Assembly (NCBI RefSeq): GCF_900102175.1
Contig: NZ_FNKN01000001.1
Span: 310,001 to 374,000, forward strand
DNA: 64,000 nt
Direction of reading: 5' to 3'
DNA from: Microbacterium sp. cf332
GTDB lineage: Bacteria; Actinomycetota; Actinomycetes; Actinomycetales; Microbacteriaceae
Numbering within the stretch: position 1 is the first letter of the stretch; each line of letters begins with the position of its first letter. This document shows, piece after piece, positions 28,423 through 38,229 of the stretch. The position numbers and the translations under genes were made by a program. The notes under the pieces are model-generated. The model saw only the letters and a program-made list of their open reading frames with translations, ran no database searches and was not told the DNA's origin.

Positions 28423-30852
28423 TCAGTCGTCGGCGGCCGGAGCTGCCGAGACCGGAGTGCCGCTCAGCGCTGCGGTGGTCACCCGACGCCGGCCACGGCC
28501 CTGGCCGGGTGCCTTCGGCTCGGGCAGGGCGTTGAGCACCGAGTCGAGGAGCAGGTCCTTCTCGGTGCGGGGCCCCTTCGTGTCGGACTTCTTGTGCCGC
28601 GGCTTCTTCGCGCGCTCGACGGGCGGGGTCTCGGCCTCAGCCGCGGGCGCGATGACTTCTGCGTCCTCCTCGGCCGCAGTCGCCTGGATCGTGGATGCGG
28701 CGATCTGCGCGAGCGCGGATTTCGCCCCCTCGGTGATGACGTGGGTGCCGCCGTTCGCCGGGGCCGGCGCGGTGTTCCCGTTCCCGTTGCCGTTCCCGCC
28801 GTTGCGCCCACTGCGTCGGTTGGTCCCACCGCCGTTCTGAGCGGGGGTGCCGCGGTGCTTGACGACCGGATCGTGATGCACGATCACACCACGACCGGCG
28901 CACACGTCGCATGCCTCGCTGAACGTCTCGAGCAGACCGAGCCCGAGCTTCTTGCGTGTCATCTGGACGAGTCCCAGCGAGGTGACCTCGGCGACCTGAT
29001 GCTTCGTCCGGTCGCGGCTCAAGCACTCGATGAGACGCCGCAGCACCAGGTCGCGATTCGATTCGAGAACCATGTCGATGAAGTCGACGACGATGATTCC
29101 GCCGATGTCGCGCAGACGGAGCTGCCGGACGATCTCCTCGGCGGCCTCGAGGTTGTTCTTCGTGACGGTCTCCTCGAGGTTGCCGCCCGAGCCGACGAAC
29201 TTGCCGGTGTTGACGTCGACGACGGTCATCGCCTCGGTGCGGTCGATGACGAGGGAACCCCCGGACGGCAGCCAGACCTTGCGGTCGAGCGCCTTCTCGA
29301 TCTGCTCCGTGACACGGAACGCGTCGAAGGGATCCTGCTCGTCCTCGTACTTCTCGACGCGCTCGAGCAGGTCCGGCGCGACCCCGGTCAGGTACGACGT
29401 GATCGTCGCGTGCGCCTCATCGCCCTGGATGAGCATCCGCGAGAAGTCCTCGTTGAAGACGTCGCGAACGATCTTGACCAGGAGGTCGGGCTCCGAATGC
29501 AGCAGTGCGGGGGCCTGGATCTTCTCGAGCTGCGCGCTGATGTGCTCCCACTGCGAAGTGAGTCGCTGCACGTCCCGGGTCAGCTGGTCCTCGGTGGCGC
29601 CCTCGGCGGCCGTGCGCACGATCACGCCGGACGACTCGGGCAGGACCTCCTTGAGGATGCGCTTGAGTCGCGCCCGTTCGGTGTCGGGCAGCTTGCGGGA
29701 GATGCCGTTCATCGCGCCGCCGGGCACGTAGACGAGGTAGCGGCCGGGCAGCGAGATCTGGCTCGTCAGGCGGGCACCCTTGTGCCCGACCGGGTCCTTC
29801 GTGACCTGAACGAGCACGCGGTCGCCCGATTTCAGCGCCAGCTCGATGCGGCGCGGCTGATTGCCCGTCTCGACCGCATCCCAGTCGACCTCGCCGGAGT
29901 AGAGGACCGCGTTGCGGCCGCGTCCGATGTCGACGAAGGCCGCCTCCATGCTGGGCAGGACGTTCTGGACACGACCGAGGTAGACGTTCCCGATGAGGGA
30001 GGCGTCCTGGTTGCGGGCGACGTAGTGCTCGACCAGCACATTGTCCTCGAGCACGGCGATCTGAATGCGTCCGCTCTTGGAACGCACGATCATCACGCGA
30101 TCGACCGCCTCGCGGCGCGCGAGGAACTCCGCCTCGGTCACGACCGTGCGGCGTCGGCCGGCCTCGCGGCCGTCGCGCCGTCGCTGCTTCTTCGCCTCGA
30201 GCCGGGTCGAGCCCTTGATGCGCTGCGGCTCGGTGATGAGCTCGACGGCGCGCTGTCGGGGCGCGGGCTCAGCGTTGTCGTCGCCGGCGGCACCTCCGCG
30301 GCGTCGTCCCCGACGACGCTGGCTGCCGGCTCCCGAGGTCGAGCCGTCGTCGTCGGGCTCCTCGTCGGGGATGGCGGGAAGCGGGGCGATCTCGGGCGCG
30401 TAGAAGTGCAGCGCGGTCGAGACGGCGGAGACGAAGTCCGCGGGAAGGAGGCCGAGCGAGACGGCCGTGACGGGCCCGGAGTCGGGCGCCTCGCCGGCGT
30501 CCGCCGCCGGAACAGGTGAGTCCTCATCGGGCTCGGACTCTGCAGCGCGCCGAGGCTCTCCTGCCGGAGCGGGCTCCTCCGCGGGTGCGGGCTCCTCCGC
30601 GGGTGCGGGCTCCTCCGCGGGTGCGGGCTCCTCCGCGGGTGCGGGCTCCTCCGCGGGTGCGGGCTCCTCCGCGGATGCGGGCTCCTCCGCGGGTGCCGGA
30701 GTCTCCTCCGCCTCGTCCGTCGCGCGACCACTGTCGATGTGCTCTTCCGTGGCATCGATCGATGCCACGGCGTCTGCGAGCTCTGCGCGAGCCGGGTCTA
30801 CCGCGCTCGGGGACTCATCGGGGGTCGGATTGTCGTTGCGATCATCGGCCAT
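28423..30852 (-). CDS. rne: Ribonuclease E/G
   Basis: RNase E/G endonuclease (809 residues), processing rRNA, tRNA and decaying mRNA. The N-terminal third is an acidic, Pro/Ala/Glu-rich tail with seven EEPAPA repeats. The catalytic core starts near residue 245: S1 RNA-binding domain (IGNVYLGRVQNVLPSMEAAF, about 289), metal-binding VVDVNTG and GGIIVVDFIDM (about 580), and the zinc-link CDVCAGRG (about 650). A short disordered C-terminus follows. This core with an N-terminal extension is the actinobacterial layout. ATG 30852 (MADDRNDN) with GGAG 10 nt upstream is chosen over 30897. A -10-like GATAAT at 31047-31042 implies a leader near 183 nt. Confidence 0.96.
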   Translation of the reverse strand: MADDRNDNPTPDESPSAVDPARAELADAVASIDATEEHIDSGRATDEAEETPAPAEEPASAEEPAPAEEPAPAEEPAPAEEPAPAEEPAPAEEPAPAGEPRRAAESEPDEDSPVPAADAGEAPDSGPVTAVSLGLLPADFVSAVSTALHFYAPEIAPLPAIPDEEPDDDGSTSGAGSQRRRGRRRGGAAGDDNAEPAPRQRAVELITEPQRIKGSTRLEAKKQRRRDGREAGRRRTVVTEAEFLARREAVDRVMIVRSKSGRIQIAVLEDNVLVEHYVARNQDASLIGNVYLGRVQNVLPSMEAAFVDIGRGRNAVLYSGEVDWDAVETGNQPRRIELALKSGDRVLVQVTKDPVGHKGARLTSQISLPGRYLVYVPGGAMNGISRKLPDTERARLKRILKEVLPESSGVIVRTAAEGATEDQLTRDVQRLTSQWEHISAQLEKIQAPALLHSEPDLLVKIVRDVFNEDFSRMLIQGDEAHATITSYLTGVAPDLLERVEKYEDEQDPFDAFRVTEQIEKALDRKVWLPSGGSLVIDRTEAMTVVDVNTGKFVGSGGNLEETVTKNNLEAAEEIVRQLRLRDIGGIIVVDFIDMVLESNRDLVLRRLIECLSRDRTKHQVAEVTSLGLVQMTRKKLGLGLLETFSEACDVCAGRGVIVHHDPVVKHRGTPAQNGGGTNRRSGRNGGNGNGNGNTAPAPANGGTHVITEGAKSALAQIAASTIQATAAEEDAEVIAPAAEAETPPVERAKKPRHKKSDTKGPRTEKDLLLDSVLNALPEPKAPGQGRGRRRVTTAALSGTPVSAAPAADD
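30571..30696. repeat. 18-bp tandem repeat in the 5' part of rne
   Basis: Seven units of GGGCTCCTCCGCGGGTGC (18 bp) at 30571, 30589, 30607, 30625, 30643, 30661 and 30679; two carry single-base changes. They encode EEPAPA repeats in the disordered N-terminal region of RNase E, and the near identity suggests recent expansion. Confidence 0.9.
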
Positions 30853-31128
30853 CACTGGCTTACTCCTCTTCGGGCGGCACCGCGCGCCACCCGGCACATC
30901 TCTGGCGGCGTCGCTCCCGGAAGGACGAGCCGCGAACTCACTCGGTGTGCAGCCGGCTCTCGGCGCGGCCTGCGTGGGCAGCCATTGCCCGAAGTCTCTC
31001 GTGATACCCGTCGCAGCGCGGCTGCTCGTGCATCGACGACCATTATCGCACTACCCGCGTCGGGATGTGGGACGTCGCGGTCCGAGGCTCTCGGTCGGGT
31101 CATCGACGGCGGTGCGATAATCGCCGTC
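30853..31128. promoter_or_regulatory. Divergent rne/VKOR promoter region
   Basis: A 276-bp gap without a gene. For rne, GATAAT at 31047-31042 (minus strand) is the best -10. For the VKOR gene, GATAAT at 31116-31121 lies 7 nt before the ATG. The stretch 30853-31030 would be the rne leader; I see no strong conserved motif in it. Confidence 0.45.
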
Positions 31129-31728
31129 ATGCCCGCTTCCCGCAGTCACGCTCGTCCCGTCGCCCTCGCCGTCTGGCTCATGATCGCGGGCGTCATCGGG
31201 TGGATCGCGGCGTTCGCTCTCACGACCGAGCGCCTTCATCTGCTCGAGGATTCGTCGGCCACGGCATCCTGCGACTTCAACCTCGTCGTGCAGTGCGGCG
31301 CCAACCTGACATCACCGCAGGGGTCCGTGTTCGGCTTCCCCAACCCGCTCCTCGGTCTCACCGGCTGGGTGGCGCCGATCGTCGTCGGGGCGGCGATCCT
31401 CGCGGGAGCGCGTTTCGCCCGATGGTTCTGGGTGCTGTTCTGGGCGGGAACGGCCTTCGCCTTCGGCTTCGTCGTGTGGCTCATCTCGCAGAGTATCTTC
31501 GTCCTCGGCACGCTCTGCCCGTGGTGCATGGTCACCTGGTTCGTCACGATCCCGACCTTCTACGCCGTGACGCTGCATCTGCTGCGATCGGGCGTCGTGC
31601 CGCTCCCCCGTCGCGCGCGCGACCTCGCGGCGGCGCTGTCGGGCTGGATCCCACTCCTGGCCGTCGTGAGCTACGTCGCGATCGCCGTGATCGCGCAGGT
31701 GCGCCTGGACTGGATCGGATTCCTCTGA
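31129..31728 (+). CDS. Vitamin K epoxide reductase (VKOR) family protein
   Basis: A 199-residue membrane protein of the bacterial VKOR family, which reoxidises periplasmic thiol oxidases with quinone. About five membrane helices are seen, with a loop Cys pair (ATASCDFNLVVQCGANL), a conserved Ser/Asn region (GFPNPLLGLTGW) and the active CxxC in GTLCPWCMVTW. All four redox Cys are present. No fused thioredoxin domain exists, so a separate DsbA-like partner must be elsewhere. ATG 31129 has GATAAT 7 nt upstream and no ribosome binding site, so it is probably leaderless; a longer in-frame start at 30739 would read through the rne promoter. Confidence 0.92.
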   Translation: MPASRSHARPVALAVWLMIAGVIGWIAAFALTTERLHLLEDSSATASCDFNLVVQCGANLTSPQGSVFGFPNPLLGLTGWVAPIVVGAAILAGARFARWFWVLFWAGTAFAFGFVVWLISQSIFVLGTLCPWCMVTWFVTIPTFYAVTLHLLRSGVVPLPRRARDLAAALSGWIPLLAVVSYVAIAVIAQVRLDWIGFL

Positions 31729-31735
31729 GACGACG

Positions 31736-31775
31736 CAGCCCGCGAGGTGACGGAAGGTCGTCGCCTCGCGGGCTG
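31736..31775. terminator. Bidirectional terminator between VKOR and ndk
   Basis: Perfect 12-bp stem CAGCCCGCGAGG (31736-31747) with CCTCGCGGGCTG (31764-31775) in the 65-bp converging gap. Confidence 0.75.
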
Positions 31776-31793
31776 GGCTGTCAGCAGGAAGGT

Positions 31794-32210
31794 TCAGCCG
31801 AACCAGATCTCGAGTTCGCGCGCGGCGGACTCGGGGCTGTCGGACCCGTGCACGAGATTCTGCTGCACGGCGAGGCCCCAGTCACGACCGAGATCGCCGC
31901 GGATGGTGCCGGGCGCGGCGGTCGTGGGATCGGTCGTCCCGGCGAGCGAGCGGAAGCCCTCGATCACGCGGTTGCCCGCGAGCCGGATCGCGACGGACGG
32001 GCCGCTCTGCATGAACTCCAGGAGGGGCTCGTAGAAGGGCTTCCCGGCGTGCTCCGCATAGTGCTTCTCGAGCCGGTCCCGGTCGGGCTCGACGAGACGG
32101 ACGTCGACGAGGGCGTAGCCCTTCGCCTCGATGCGGGCGAGGATGGCGCCGGTGAGGCCGCGGGCCACGCCGTCGGGCTTGACGAGCACGAGGGTCTCTT
32201 CGGTGGGCAT
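31794..32210 (-). CDS. ndk: Nucleoside-diphosphate kinase
   Basis: Ndk (138 residues), moving phosphate from ATP to other nucleoside diphosphates. Conserved features: TLVLVKPDGVARGL, the PFYEPLLEFMQSGP segment, RGDLG and the active-site His in QNLVHGSDSPESA. ATG 32210 lies 1 nt after the stop of the DUF4233 gene, so it is the last gene of ileS-folC-DUF4233-ndk, the usual actinobacterial order. Confidence 0.97.
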   Translation of the reverse strand: MPTEETLVLVKPDGVARGLTGAILARIEAKGYALVDVRLVEPDRDRLEKHYAEHAGKPFYEPLLEFMQSGPSVAIRLAGNRVIEGFRSLAGTTDPTTAAPGTIRGDLGRDWGLAVQQNLVHGSDSPESAARELEIWFG

Positions 32211-32211
32211 G

Positions 32212-32622
32212 TCAGTCTCCGTTCGATTCGTCGGCTGCGAGGGCGGCGTTCCGCCGGTCGAGTGCAGCCCCCTTGATGGTCGCATACGCGTACATGCCGC
32301 CGAAAACGAGCGCCACGATGCCCAGAGCGGGTACCAGGAACACGCCGAGGGCCAGGACGACCTGCAGCAGCCATCCGACGATGATGCCCCACCGGTGGCG
32401 CAGCGCACCCGCGGTGATGATCATGATGAGTGCGAGAAGCGATCCGGCGACCACACCCCACCAGTCGGCGATGCCCTCCGGCAGCACGTCGAGACCGTAG
32501 ATGGTCAGCCCGCCGAGGAAGACCACGATCGACTCGAACCCGAGGACGACCGAGCCGAGCGATTCGGCGGCACCGCGGCGGCGGCGCGCCCGAGGCGGCC
32601 GCGAACCGGTCACGCGTGCCAT
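32212..32622 (-). CDS. DUF4233 family membrane protein
   Basis: A 136-residue integral membrane protein with about four helices after an Arg-rich N-terminus (PPRARRRRGAAESLGSVV). The family DUF4233 almost always sits between folC and ndk in actinobacteria, as here; its function is unknown. ATG 32622 overlaps the end of folC by 13 nt and has GGAAG upstream; GTG 32613, overlapping the folC stop as GTGA, is an equally plausible start. Confidence 0.85.
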   Translation of the reverse strand: MARVTGSRPPRARRRRGAAESLGSVVLGFESIVVFLGGLTIYGLDVLPEGIADWWGVVAGSLLALIMIITAGALRHRWGIIVGWLLQVVLALGVFLVPALGIVALVFGGMYAYATIKGAALDRRNAALAADESNGD

Positions 32623-33962
32623 CCCGACTTCCAGTCCTCGGCGCCCGCGAGGGCGATGGCCTCGCCGGCGAGCACGACCGAACCGGCGATGACGACCGCG
32701 CGACGCTCCGCCGCCGCCGCCCACTCGCGCGCGGCTTCCGCCGCCTCGACGAGATCGCGGTGCTCCGTCACCGTGAGCCCGCGCTCCTCGGCGAGATCCG
32801 CCACGTGCGTCGGCTCCGAAGCGCGCTCCGAGTCCGGTGCGGTCGCGAAGACGTGCGCGGCCACCGGCGCGAGCGCATCGATGATGCCGGCCGCATCCTT
32901 GTCGCCCAGCACGCCCAGCACGATCCCCCACTCGTCGAAGTCGAACGATTCGCGCAGCGCGACGGCGAGAGCAGCGGCACCGTGCGGATTGTGGGCGCTG
33001 TCGACGAGGACGGTCGGCGCGACGCCAAGCAACTGCAGACGCCCGGGCGACGTGACCGCTCCGATTCCATCGGCGACGACCTCGGCGTGCAGCGGCCGGT
33101 CATCGGCTCCGATGAGCGCCTCGACCGCGGCCACCGCGAGCGCCGCGTTCTCCGCCTGGTGCGAGCCGTACAGGGGCAGGTAGAGCTCGGGATACTCGCC
33201 GGCACGACCGCGGACGCTGATCTGCTGGCCGCCCACCGCGAGGCTGTGGCCGGTGAGCCCGAAGTCCTCGCCGGCGACGGCGAGGGTCGCCGAGACCTCC
33301 GCGGCACGAGCCCGGATCTGAGCCGCCGCTTCCGGAGTCTGCACGGCGGACACCGCCGCCGCCCCCGGCTTGATGATGCCGGCCTTCACCGCTGCGATCT
33401 CGGCGACGGTGTCGCCGAGCCGGTCGGCGTGGTCGAGCGCCACGGGCCCGATCACGGCGACGTCGCCGTCGGCCGTGTTGGTGGAGTCCCACGAGCCGCC
33501 CATGCCGACCTCGACGACCGCCACATCGACCGGGGCGTCGGCGAAGGCGACGAACGCGAGCACCGTCAACAGCTCGAAGAAGGTCAGCGGTGCGTCGCCC
33601 GCGGCGTCGAGCTCGGCGTCGACCATGTCGACGAAAGGCGAGATCTCCTCCCACGCCTCCGCGACGGCCGCGTCGGCGATCGGCTCGCCGTCGACGAGGA
33701 TCCGCTCCGTGAACCGTTCGAGATGCGGGCTCGTGAACAGACCGGTGCGCAGCCCGTGCGCCCGCACCAAGCTTTCGATCATGCGACTCGTCGACGTCTT
33801 GCCGTTCGTCCCGGTGACGTGCACGACGCGGTAGGTGCGCTGGGGGTCGTCCAGGAGCTCCAGGACACGGCGGGTGCGTTCCACGCGCGGTTGGACCCAC
33901 TGTTCGCCCTGCCGTTGCAGGAGAGCGGCGTACACGGCGTCGGCTCGGGCCTGGTCGGTCAT
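32610..33962 (-). CDS. folC: Bifunctional dihydrofolate / folylpolyglutamate synthase
   Basis: FolC (450 residues), adding glutamate to dihydropteroate and then to reduced folates. Mur-ligase fold: [20 protein letters not shown] (ATP loop, about 47-66), [32 protein letters not shown] and the C-terminal [12 protein letters not shown] overlaps the ileS stop as ATGA, giving translational coupling, and the stop overlaps the DUF4233 gene. Confidence 0.96.
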   Translation of the reverse strand: MTDQARADAVYAALLQRQGEQWVQPRVERTRRVLELLDDPQRTYRVVHVTGTNGKTSTSRMIESLVRAHGLRTGLFTSPHLERFTERILVDGEPIADAAVAEAWEEISPFVDMVDAELDAAGDAPLTFFELLTVLAFVAFADAPVDVAVVEVGMGGSWDSTNTADGDVAVIGPVALDHADRLGDTVAEIAAVKAGIIKPGAAAVSAVQTPEAAAQIRARAAEVSATLAVAGEDFGLTGHSLAVGGQQISVRGRAGEYPELYLPLYGSHQAENAALAVAAVEALIGADDRPLHAEVVADGIGAVTSPGRLQLLGVAPTVLVDSAHNPHGAAALAVALRESFDFDEWGIVLGVLGDKDAAGIIDALAPVAAHVFATAPDSERASEPTHVADLAEERGLTVTEHRDLVEAAEAAREWAAAAERRAVVIAGSVVLAGEAIALAGAEDWKSGWHA

Positions 33963-36900
33963 GCGCTCTCTCCTGTCAGTCGGGCGACGCTGACGGTGAG
34001 GTCGCCCCGGTTGGCGTAGGTCTTCGCGGCGACGACGGCCTCATGTTCGGCCTCGTCCGCGACGACGGCCTCCTCCGAGGCCGCGACGACCTCGGAGCGC
34101 GATCGCACGGCCCACGCACGGGCAAGGGTCTCGCCCGCCACGTCGGCCGCAGCGAAGGCCGAGGCCACGGCGGCGGCGTCCTCGTCGGAGTCGAACGTCA
34201 GCACCAGTCGGATGCGGTCGCTGACCTCGAACCCGGCGGCCTTGCGGGTGTCCTGCACCACGCGGACGACGTCGCGGGCGAGGCCCTCGGCCTCGAGCTG
34301 CGGGGTGGTCGTGGTGTCGAGCAGCACGAACCCGCCGCCCGACAGCAGTGCGATCGCGGTTCCCTCGGCGACGCCGCCCGCTTCGAGCGTCAGGTCGTAC
34401 TCCCCTGGCTCGAGGGCGATGCCGTCGACCGTCACGACGCCGTCCTGCTCGTTCCAGAGCCCGGTGCGCGCGCCCGCGATCACGTGCTGCACCTGCTTCC
34501 CCAGGCGGGGGCCTGCGGCACGTGCGTTGACGGACAGGCGCTGGCTGATGCCGTACGACGAGGCCAGATCGTCGGACAGCTCCGCGACGGCGACGTCCTT
34601 CACGTTGAGCTCGTCGCGCAGGATGTCTGAGAACTGCTCGAGCGATTCGGCGTCCGCGATCGCGACCGTCAACTGCGGAAGCGGCAGTCGGACGCGCTTG
34701 CCCTCCTTCTTGCGTAGCGCGTTCGCGACCGACGAGACCTCGCGGACGGCGTCCATGGCCGAGCGGATGTCGGCAGCGGGGGCGAACTCGTCGGCATCCG
34801 GCCAGTCGGTCAGGTGCACGCTGCGCCCGCCGGTGAGGCCCTGCCACACGCGTTCGCTCACGAGCGGCAGCAGCGGAGCGGCCACCCGCGTCAGCGTCTC
34901 GAGCACCGTGTACAGGGTGTCGAAAGCCTCGGTCGACGCGTCGTCGCCAGGGACGACGCCCACCCAGAACCGGTCGCGCGAGCGGCGGATGTACCAGTTG
35001 GTCAGCGCCTCGGCGAAGTCGCGGAGCTTGGCTGTGGCCATGGTGGAGTCGAGCGCCTCGAGGTCGGCGGCGACGTCGCGCACGAGGTCGCCCGTCAGCG
35101 CCAGGATGTAGCGGTCGAGGACGTTGGTCGAGTCGGTGCGCCGGCGTGCCTCGTACCCGCCGCCGCCCGCCCCTCCCGCGGCGTTGGCGTACGTGGCGAA
35201 GAAGTACCACGTATTCCACAGCGGAAGGAGGAACTCGCGGACGCCCGCACGGATGCCCTCCTCGGTGACGACGAGGTTGCCGCCGCGCAGCACCGACGAC
35301 CCCATGAGGAACCAGCGCATCGCGTCGGAGCCGTCCCGGTCGAACACCTCGGAGACGTCGGGGTAGTTCCGCAACGACTTCGACATCTTCTGACCGTCGC
35401 TGCCCAGCACGATGCCGTGGCAGGCGACGCCCGAGAACGCCGGGCGGTCGAACAGCGCCCCGGAGAGCACGTGCATGACGTAGAACCAGCCGCGCGTCTG
35501 CCCGATGTACTCGACGATGAAGTCCGCCGGCGCATGCTCGTCGAACCACTCGCGGTTCTCGAACGGGTAGTGCACCTGCGCATAGGGCATGGATCCCGAG
35601 TCGAACCACACGTCGAACACGTCCTCGATGCGACGCATCGTGGAGCGCCCCGTGGGATCGTCGGGGTTCGGACGCGTGAGCTCGTCGATGAACGGGCGAT
35701 GGAGGTCGACCTCGCCCGCCTCGTTCCGCGGCAGATGCCCGAAGTCTCGTTCGAGATCGGCGAGGGAGCCGTAGACGTCGGTGCGCGGATACTCGGGATC
35801 GTCGCTCTTCCAGACCGGGATGGGCGAGCCCCAGAACCGGTTGCGGCTGATCGACCAGTCGCGGGCGCCTTCGAGCCACTTGCCGAACTGGCCGTGCTTG
35901 ACGTTCTCGGGGGCCCAGGTGATCTGCTCGTTCAACGCGAGCAGGCGGTCCTTGATGGCCGTCACCCGCACGAACCAGCTCGAGACCGCCTTGTAGATCA
36001 GGGGGTTCCGGCAGCGCCAGCAGTGCGGATACGAGTGCTCGTAGCTCGCTTCGCGCAGCAGGCGGCCCGCCGAGGCGAGCAGGCGGATGAGCGGTCGGTT
36101 GCCGTCCATCCAGAGCTCGCCGGCCACGTCCGACACCTGAGGCAGGAAGCGCCCGCCGTCGTCGAGGCTCATGATGAGCGGGATGCCGGCCGCTGCGGTC
36201 ACCCGCTGGTCGTCCTCGCCGTAGGCCGGTGCCTGATGCACGATGCCGGTTCCGTCCGTCGTGGTGACGTAGTCGTCGACGAGGACCCGCCACGCCGTGC
36301 CCGTACCCCAGGTCTCGGCGTCGGCGTAGTAGTCGAAGAGCCGGTCGTACTGCACGTCGGCGAGCTCGGCACCGGTCACGGTGCGCTCGACGGCCCCGCG
36401 CGCCGACTCCGCGTCGGGGTAACCGAGGTCCTTGGCGTAATTCGGGAGAAGATCCGCGGCCAGCAGATACCGGTGCGCGTCGGCCTCGACGCGGTCCTCG
36501 TGCACGTCCGCAGCACCGCCGGGGCCGCCGGGCACCACCGCGTAGGTGATGTCCGGACCGACGGCCAGCGCCAGGTTCGTCGGCAGGGTCCAGGGAGTCG
36601 TCGTCCACGCGAGGGCCCGCACACCGGTGAGGCCGAGCGATTCCGCCTTCGCGCCGACGAACGGGAACGTCACGGTGACGGAGGGGTCCTGACGCATCTT
36701 GTAGACGTCGTCGTCCATTCGCAGCTCGTGGTTCGACAGCGGAGTCTCGTCGCGCCAGCAGTACGGCAGCACGCGGTGACCCTCGTAAGCGAGGTCCTTG
36801 TCCCAGAGTTCCTTGAATGCCCACAGCACCGACTCCATGAAGCCGGTGTCGAGCGTCTTGTACCCGCGCTCGAAGTCGACCCAGCGCGCCTGACGGGTGA

Positions 36901-37336
36901 CGTAGTCCTCCCACTCGCGCGTGTACTCGAGCACCGAGGAGCGCGCCTTCTCGTTGAAGGCGGCGATGCCCATCTGCTCGATCTCGCTCTTCTCGGTGAT
37001 GCCGAGCTGCTTCATCGCCTCGAGCTCGGCGGGGAGTCCGTGCGTGTCCCAGCCGAACACGCGGTCGACCTTCTTGCCCCGCATCGTCTGGAAGCGGGGG
37101 AAGACGTCCTTGGCGTAGCCGGTGAGGAGGTGGCCGTAGTGCGGCAGTCCGTTGGCGAACGGCGGGCCGTCGTAGAACACCCACTCCGGAGCACCGTCAC
37201 GCTGCTCGATCGAGGCGCGGAAGGTGTCGTCGCGATCCCAGAACGCCAGGACGTCGCGCTCGACGTCGGGGAAGCGCGGGCTGGGCACGACGCTGTCGGC
37301 GGCGGGGCCGAAAGCGGAAGTCTTCGGATAGGTCAT
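33959..37336 (-). CDS. ileS: Isoleucyl-tRNA synthetase, type 2
   Basis: Class I synthetase charging tRNA-Ile (1125 residues). The HIGH motif reads HYGH (66-69) within [17 protein letters not shown], and KMSKS is [11 protein letters not shown] (about 647); the CP1 editing domain lies between. The signature, the length and the absence of a C-terminal zinc-binding Cys cluster mark the eukaryote-like type 2 enzyme, a form known to resist mupirocin. ATG 37336 is chosen over the longer starts at 37360 and 37393 because those lie inside the T-box; the weak GCGAGAG site before it is sequestered by the T-box hairpin. First gene of ileS-folC-DUF4233-ndk. Confidence 0.96.
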   Translation of the reverse strand: MTYPKTSAFGPAADSVVPSPRFPDVERDVLAFWDRDDTFRASIEQRDGAPEWVFYDGPPFANGLPHYGHLLTGYAKDVFPRFQTMRGKKVDRVFGWDTHGLPAELEAMKQLGITEKSEIEQMGIAAFNEKARSSVLEYTREWEDYVTRQARWVDFERGYKTLDTGFMESVLWAFKELWDKDLAYEGHRVLPYCWRDETPLSNHELRMDDDVYKMRQDPSVTVTFPFVGAKAESLGLTGVRALAWTTTPWTLPTNLALAVGPDITYAVVPGGPGGAADVHEDRVEADAHRYLLAADLLPNYAKDLGYPDAESARGAVERTVTGAELADVQYDRLFDYYADAETWGTGTAWRVLVDDYVTTTDGTGIVHQAPAYGEDDQRVTAAAGIPLIMSLDDGGRFLPQVSDVAGELWMDGNRPLIRLLASAGRLLREASYEHSYPHCWRCRNPLIYKAVSSWFVRVTAIKDRLLALNEQITWAPENVKHGQFGKWLEGARDWSISRNRFWGSPIPVWKSDDPEYPRTDVYGSLADLERDFGHLPRNEAGEVDLHRPFIDELTRPNPDDPTGRSTMRRIEDVFDVWFDSGSMPYAQVHYPFENREWFDEHAPADFIVEYIGQTRGWFYVMHVLSGALFDRPAFSGVACHGIVLGSDGQKMSKSLRNYPDVSEVFDRDGSDAMRWFLMGSSVLRGGNLVVTEEGIRAGVREFLLPLWNTWYFFATYANAAGGAGGGGYEARRRTDSTNVLDRYILALTGDLVRDVAADLEALDSTMATAKLRDFAEALTNWYIRRSRDRFWVGVVPGDDASTEAFDTLYTVLETLTRVAAPLLPLVSERVWQGLTGGRSVHLTDWPDADEFAPAADIRSAMDAVREVSSVANALRKKEGKRVRLPLPQLTVAIADAESLEQFSDILRDELNVKDVAVAELSDDLASSYGISQRLSVNARAAGPRLGKQVQHVIAGARTGLWNEQDGVVTVDGIALEPGEYDLTLEAGGVAEGTAIALLSGGGFVLLDTTTTPQLEAEGLARDVVRVVQDTRKAAGFEVSDRIRLVLTFDSDEDAAAVASAFAAADVAGETLARAWAVRSRSEVVAASEEAVVADEAEHEAVVAAKTYANRGDLTVSVARLTGESA

Positions 37337-37527
37337 GGCATCTCTCGCAGGGTCGGACATCCTGCGAGGACGATCATGCGACCGCGGTACCACCCCGCTT
37401 GCCCCGGAGGGCCACTCGTTCGGCGGCTGTGACGGGCCTGACCCGCTCGGCTCTACTGGGCGGGCGACCGCTGTTCTTCCGAGAGCTCCCCGGTGATGGC
37501 CGGATCGATGCTGGTGTCTCCATCATA
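37337..37527 (-). promoter_or_regulatory. Translational T-box riboswitch controlling ileS
   Basis: Reading the minus strand: -10 TATGAT (37527-37522), then GATGGAGACACCAGC and CGGCCATCACCGGGGAGC, whose ATC is the Ile specifier codon. Then CTCGGAAGAAC, and the T-box core GGGTGGTACCGCGG near 37397-37384. Finally a sequestering hairpin CTCGCAGG / CCTGCGAG hides the GCGAGAG ribosome binding site just before ATG 37336. No T-run follows, so control is at translation, as in other actinobacterial ileS T-boxes. Uncharged tRNA-Ile should open the start site. Confidence 0.9.
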
Positions 37528-37548
37528 CCGTCGGCTTACGCTGAGGTC

Positions 37549-38229
37549 ATGGCCCGCCCGCGCAGTCGTCCCCTCCCGCCCCGCGTCAGCGATCCCGACA
37601 TCCCCCGTCATCTCGAGCCGGGCGTCCTCTCCCGTCGCGCCGAGCTCGTCGAGGCATCGATCGTCGTCGTCCCCGATGCGAGCGACGGCGCCCACGGACG
37701 TCTGAGTGAGAGCGTGGTCCGGGCTGAGGCGGTGGATCGCCTGGACCTGACCGGTGCCGTGCTCGCGGACGTCCTCGTGCAGGACGTGTCCCTGGCGGAG
37801 CTGCATGCCGGTGACGGCAGCTGGCGCTCCGTCTCGGTGGTCGGTGGGCGGCTCGGGACCGTCGACGCGAAACGCGCCCGTTGGGACGGCGTGACACTCA
37901 CCGGCGTCCGCATCGATTACCTGTCGATCCCCGCGGGCACCCTGCGCGACGTCACGATCGTCGGATGCCGCATCGGAGCGATCGATGCGCCCGGGGCGCT
38001 GCTCGAGCGCGTGCGCTTCGCCGACACGACCGTCGACGAGTTCGACACGCGCGGGATGACCGGCACCGATGTCGACCTCCGGGGACTCGAGGCGCTGGCC
38101 TTCACCGATGTGCGAGCGCTCGCGGGTGCGACCGTGTCTCGACGACAGGTCGAGGCGCATGCGGCCGCGTTGGCGGGAGCGCTCGGCTGGGACGTGCGCG
38201 ACGAGCACGCCGCGCGGTCGTCCCGATGA
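37549..38229 (+). CDS. Pentapeptide-repeat-like protein
   Basis: A 226-residue protein whose central part (about 60-190) shows loose five-residue periodicity (DLTGAVLADVLVQDVSLAEL; DGVTLTGVRID; LLERVRFADTTVD), consistent with a right-handed quadrilateral beta-helix. Role unknown; some pentapeptide proteins mimic DNA and bind gyrase. ATG 37549 has TACGCT (37537-37542) exactly 6 nt upstream, so it is leaderless. Its promoter is back to back with that of ileS and the ileS -35 would overlap this start codon. Stop overlaps the next ATG. Confidence 0.8.
   Translation: MARPRSRPLPPRVSDPDIPRHLEPGVLSRRAELVEASIVVVPDASDGAHGRLSESVVRAEAVDRLDLTGAVLADVLVQDVSLAELHAGDGSWRSVSVVGGRLGTVDAKRARWDGVTLTGVRIDYLSIPAGTLRDVTIVGCRIGAIDAPGALLERVRFADTTVDEFDTRGMTGTDVDLRGLEALAFTDVRALAGATVSRRQVEAHAAALAGALGWDVRDEHAARSSR

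Noticed and set aside
30571-30696. Regular 18-bp repeats that could be read as a CRISPR array
   Set aside because: Units are contiguous with no spacers, in frame with rne and encode EEPAPA repeats; the same holds for the 21-bp and trigger-factor repeats. No cas genes are present.
30739-31128. Long in-frame N-terminal extension of the VKOR protein
   Set aside because: It would cross the rne promoter and leader, has no hydrophobic or conserved sequence, and a -10 element lies 7 nt before ATG 31129.
37337-37393. Earlier ATG starts for ileS (37360 and 37393)
   Set aside because: They lie within the T-box core and its sequestering hairpin, which must be untranslated leader for the switch to work.
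34814-37432. An 872-codon plus-strand frame opposite ileS, and a 772-codon minus-strand frame opposite pepN (59306-61624)
   Set aside because: Both are antisense shadows of synthetase and peptidase genes with complete catalytic motifs.
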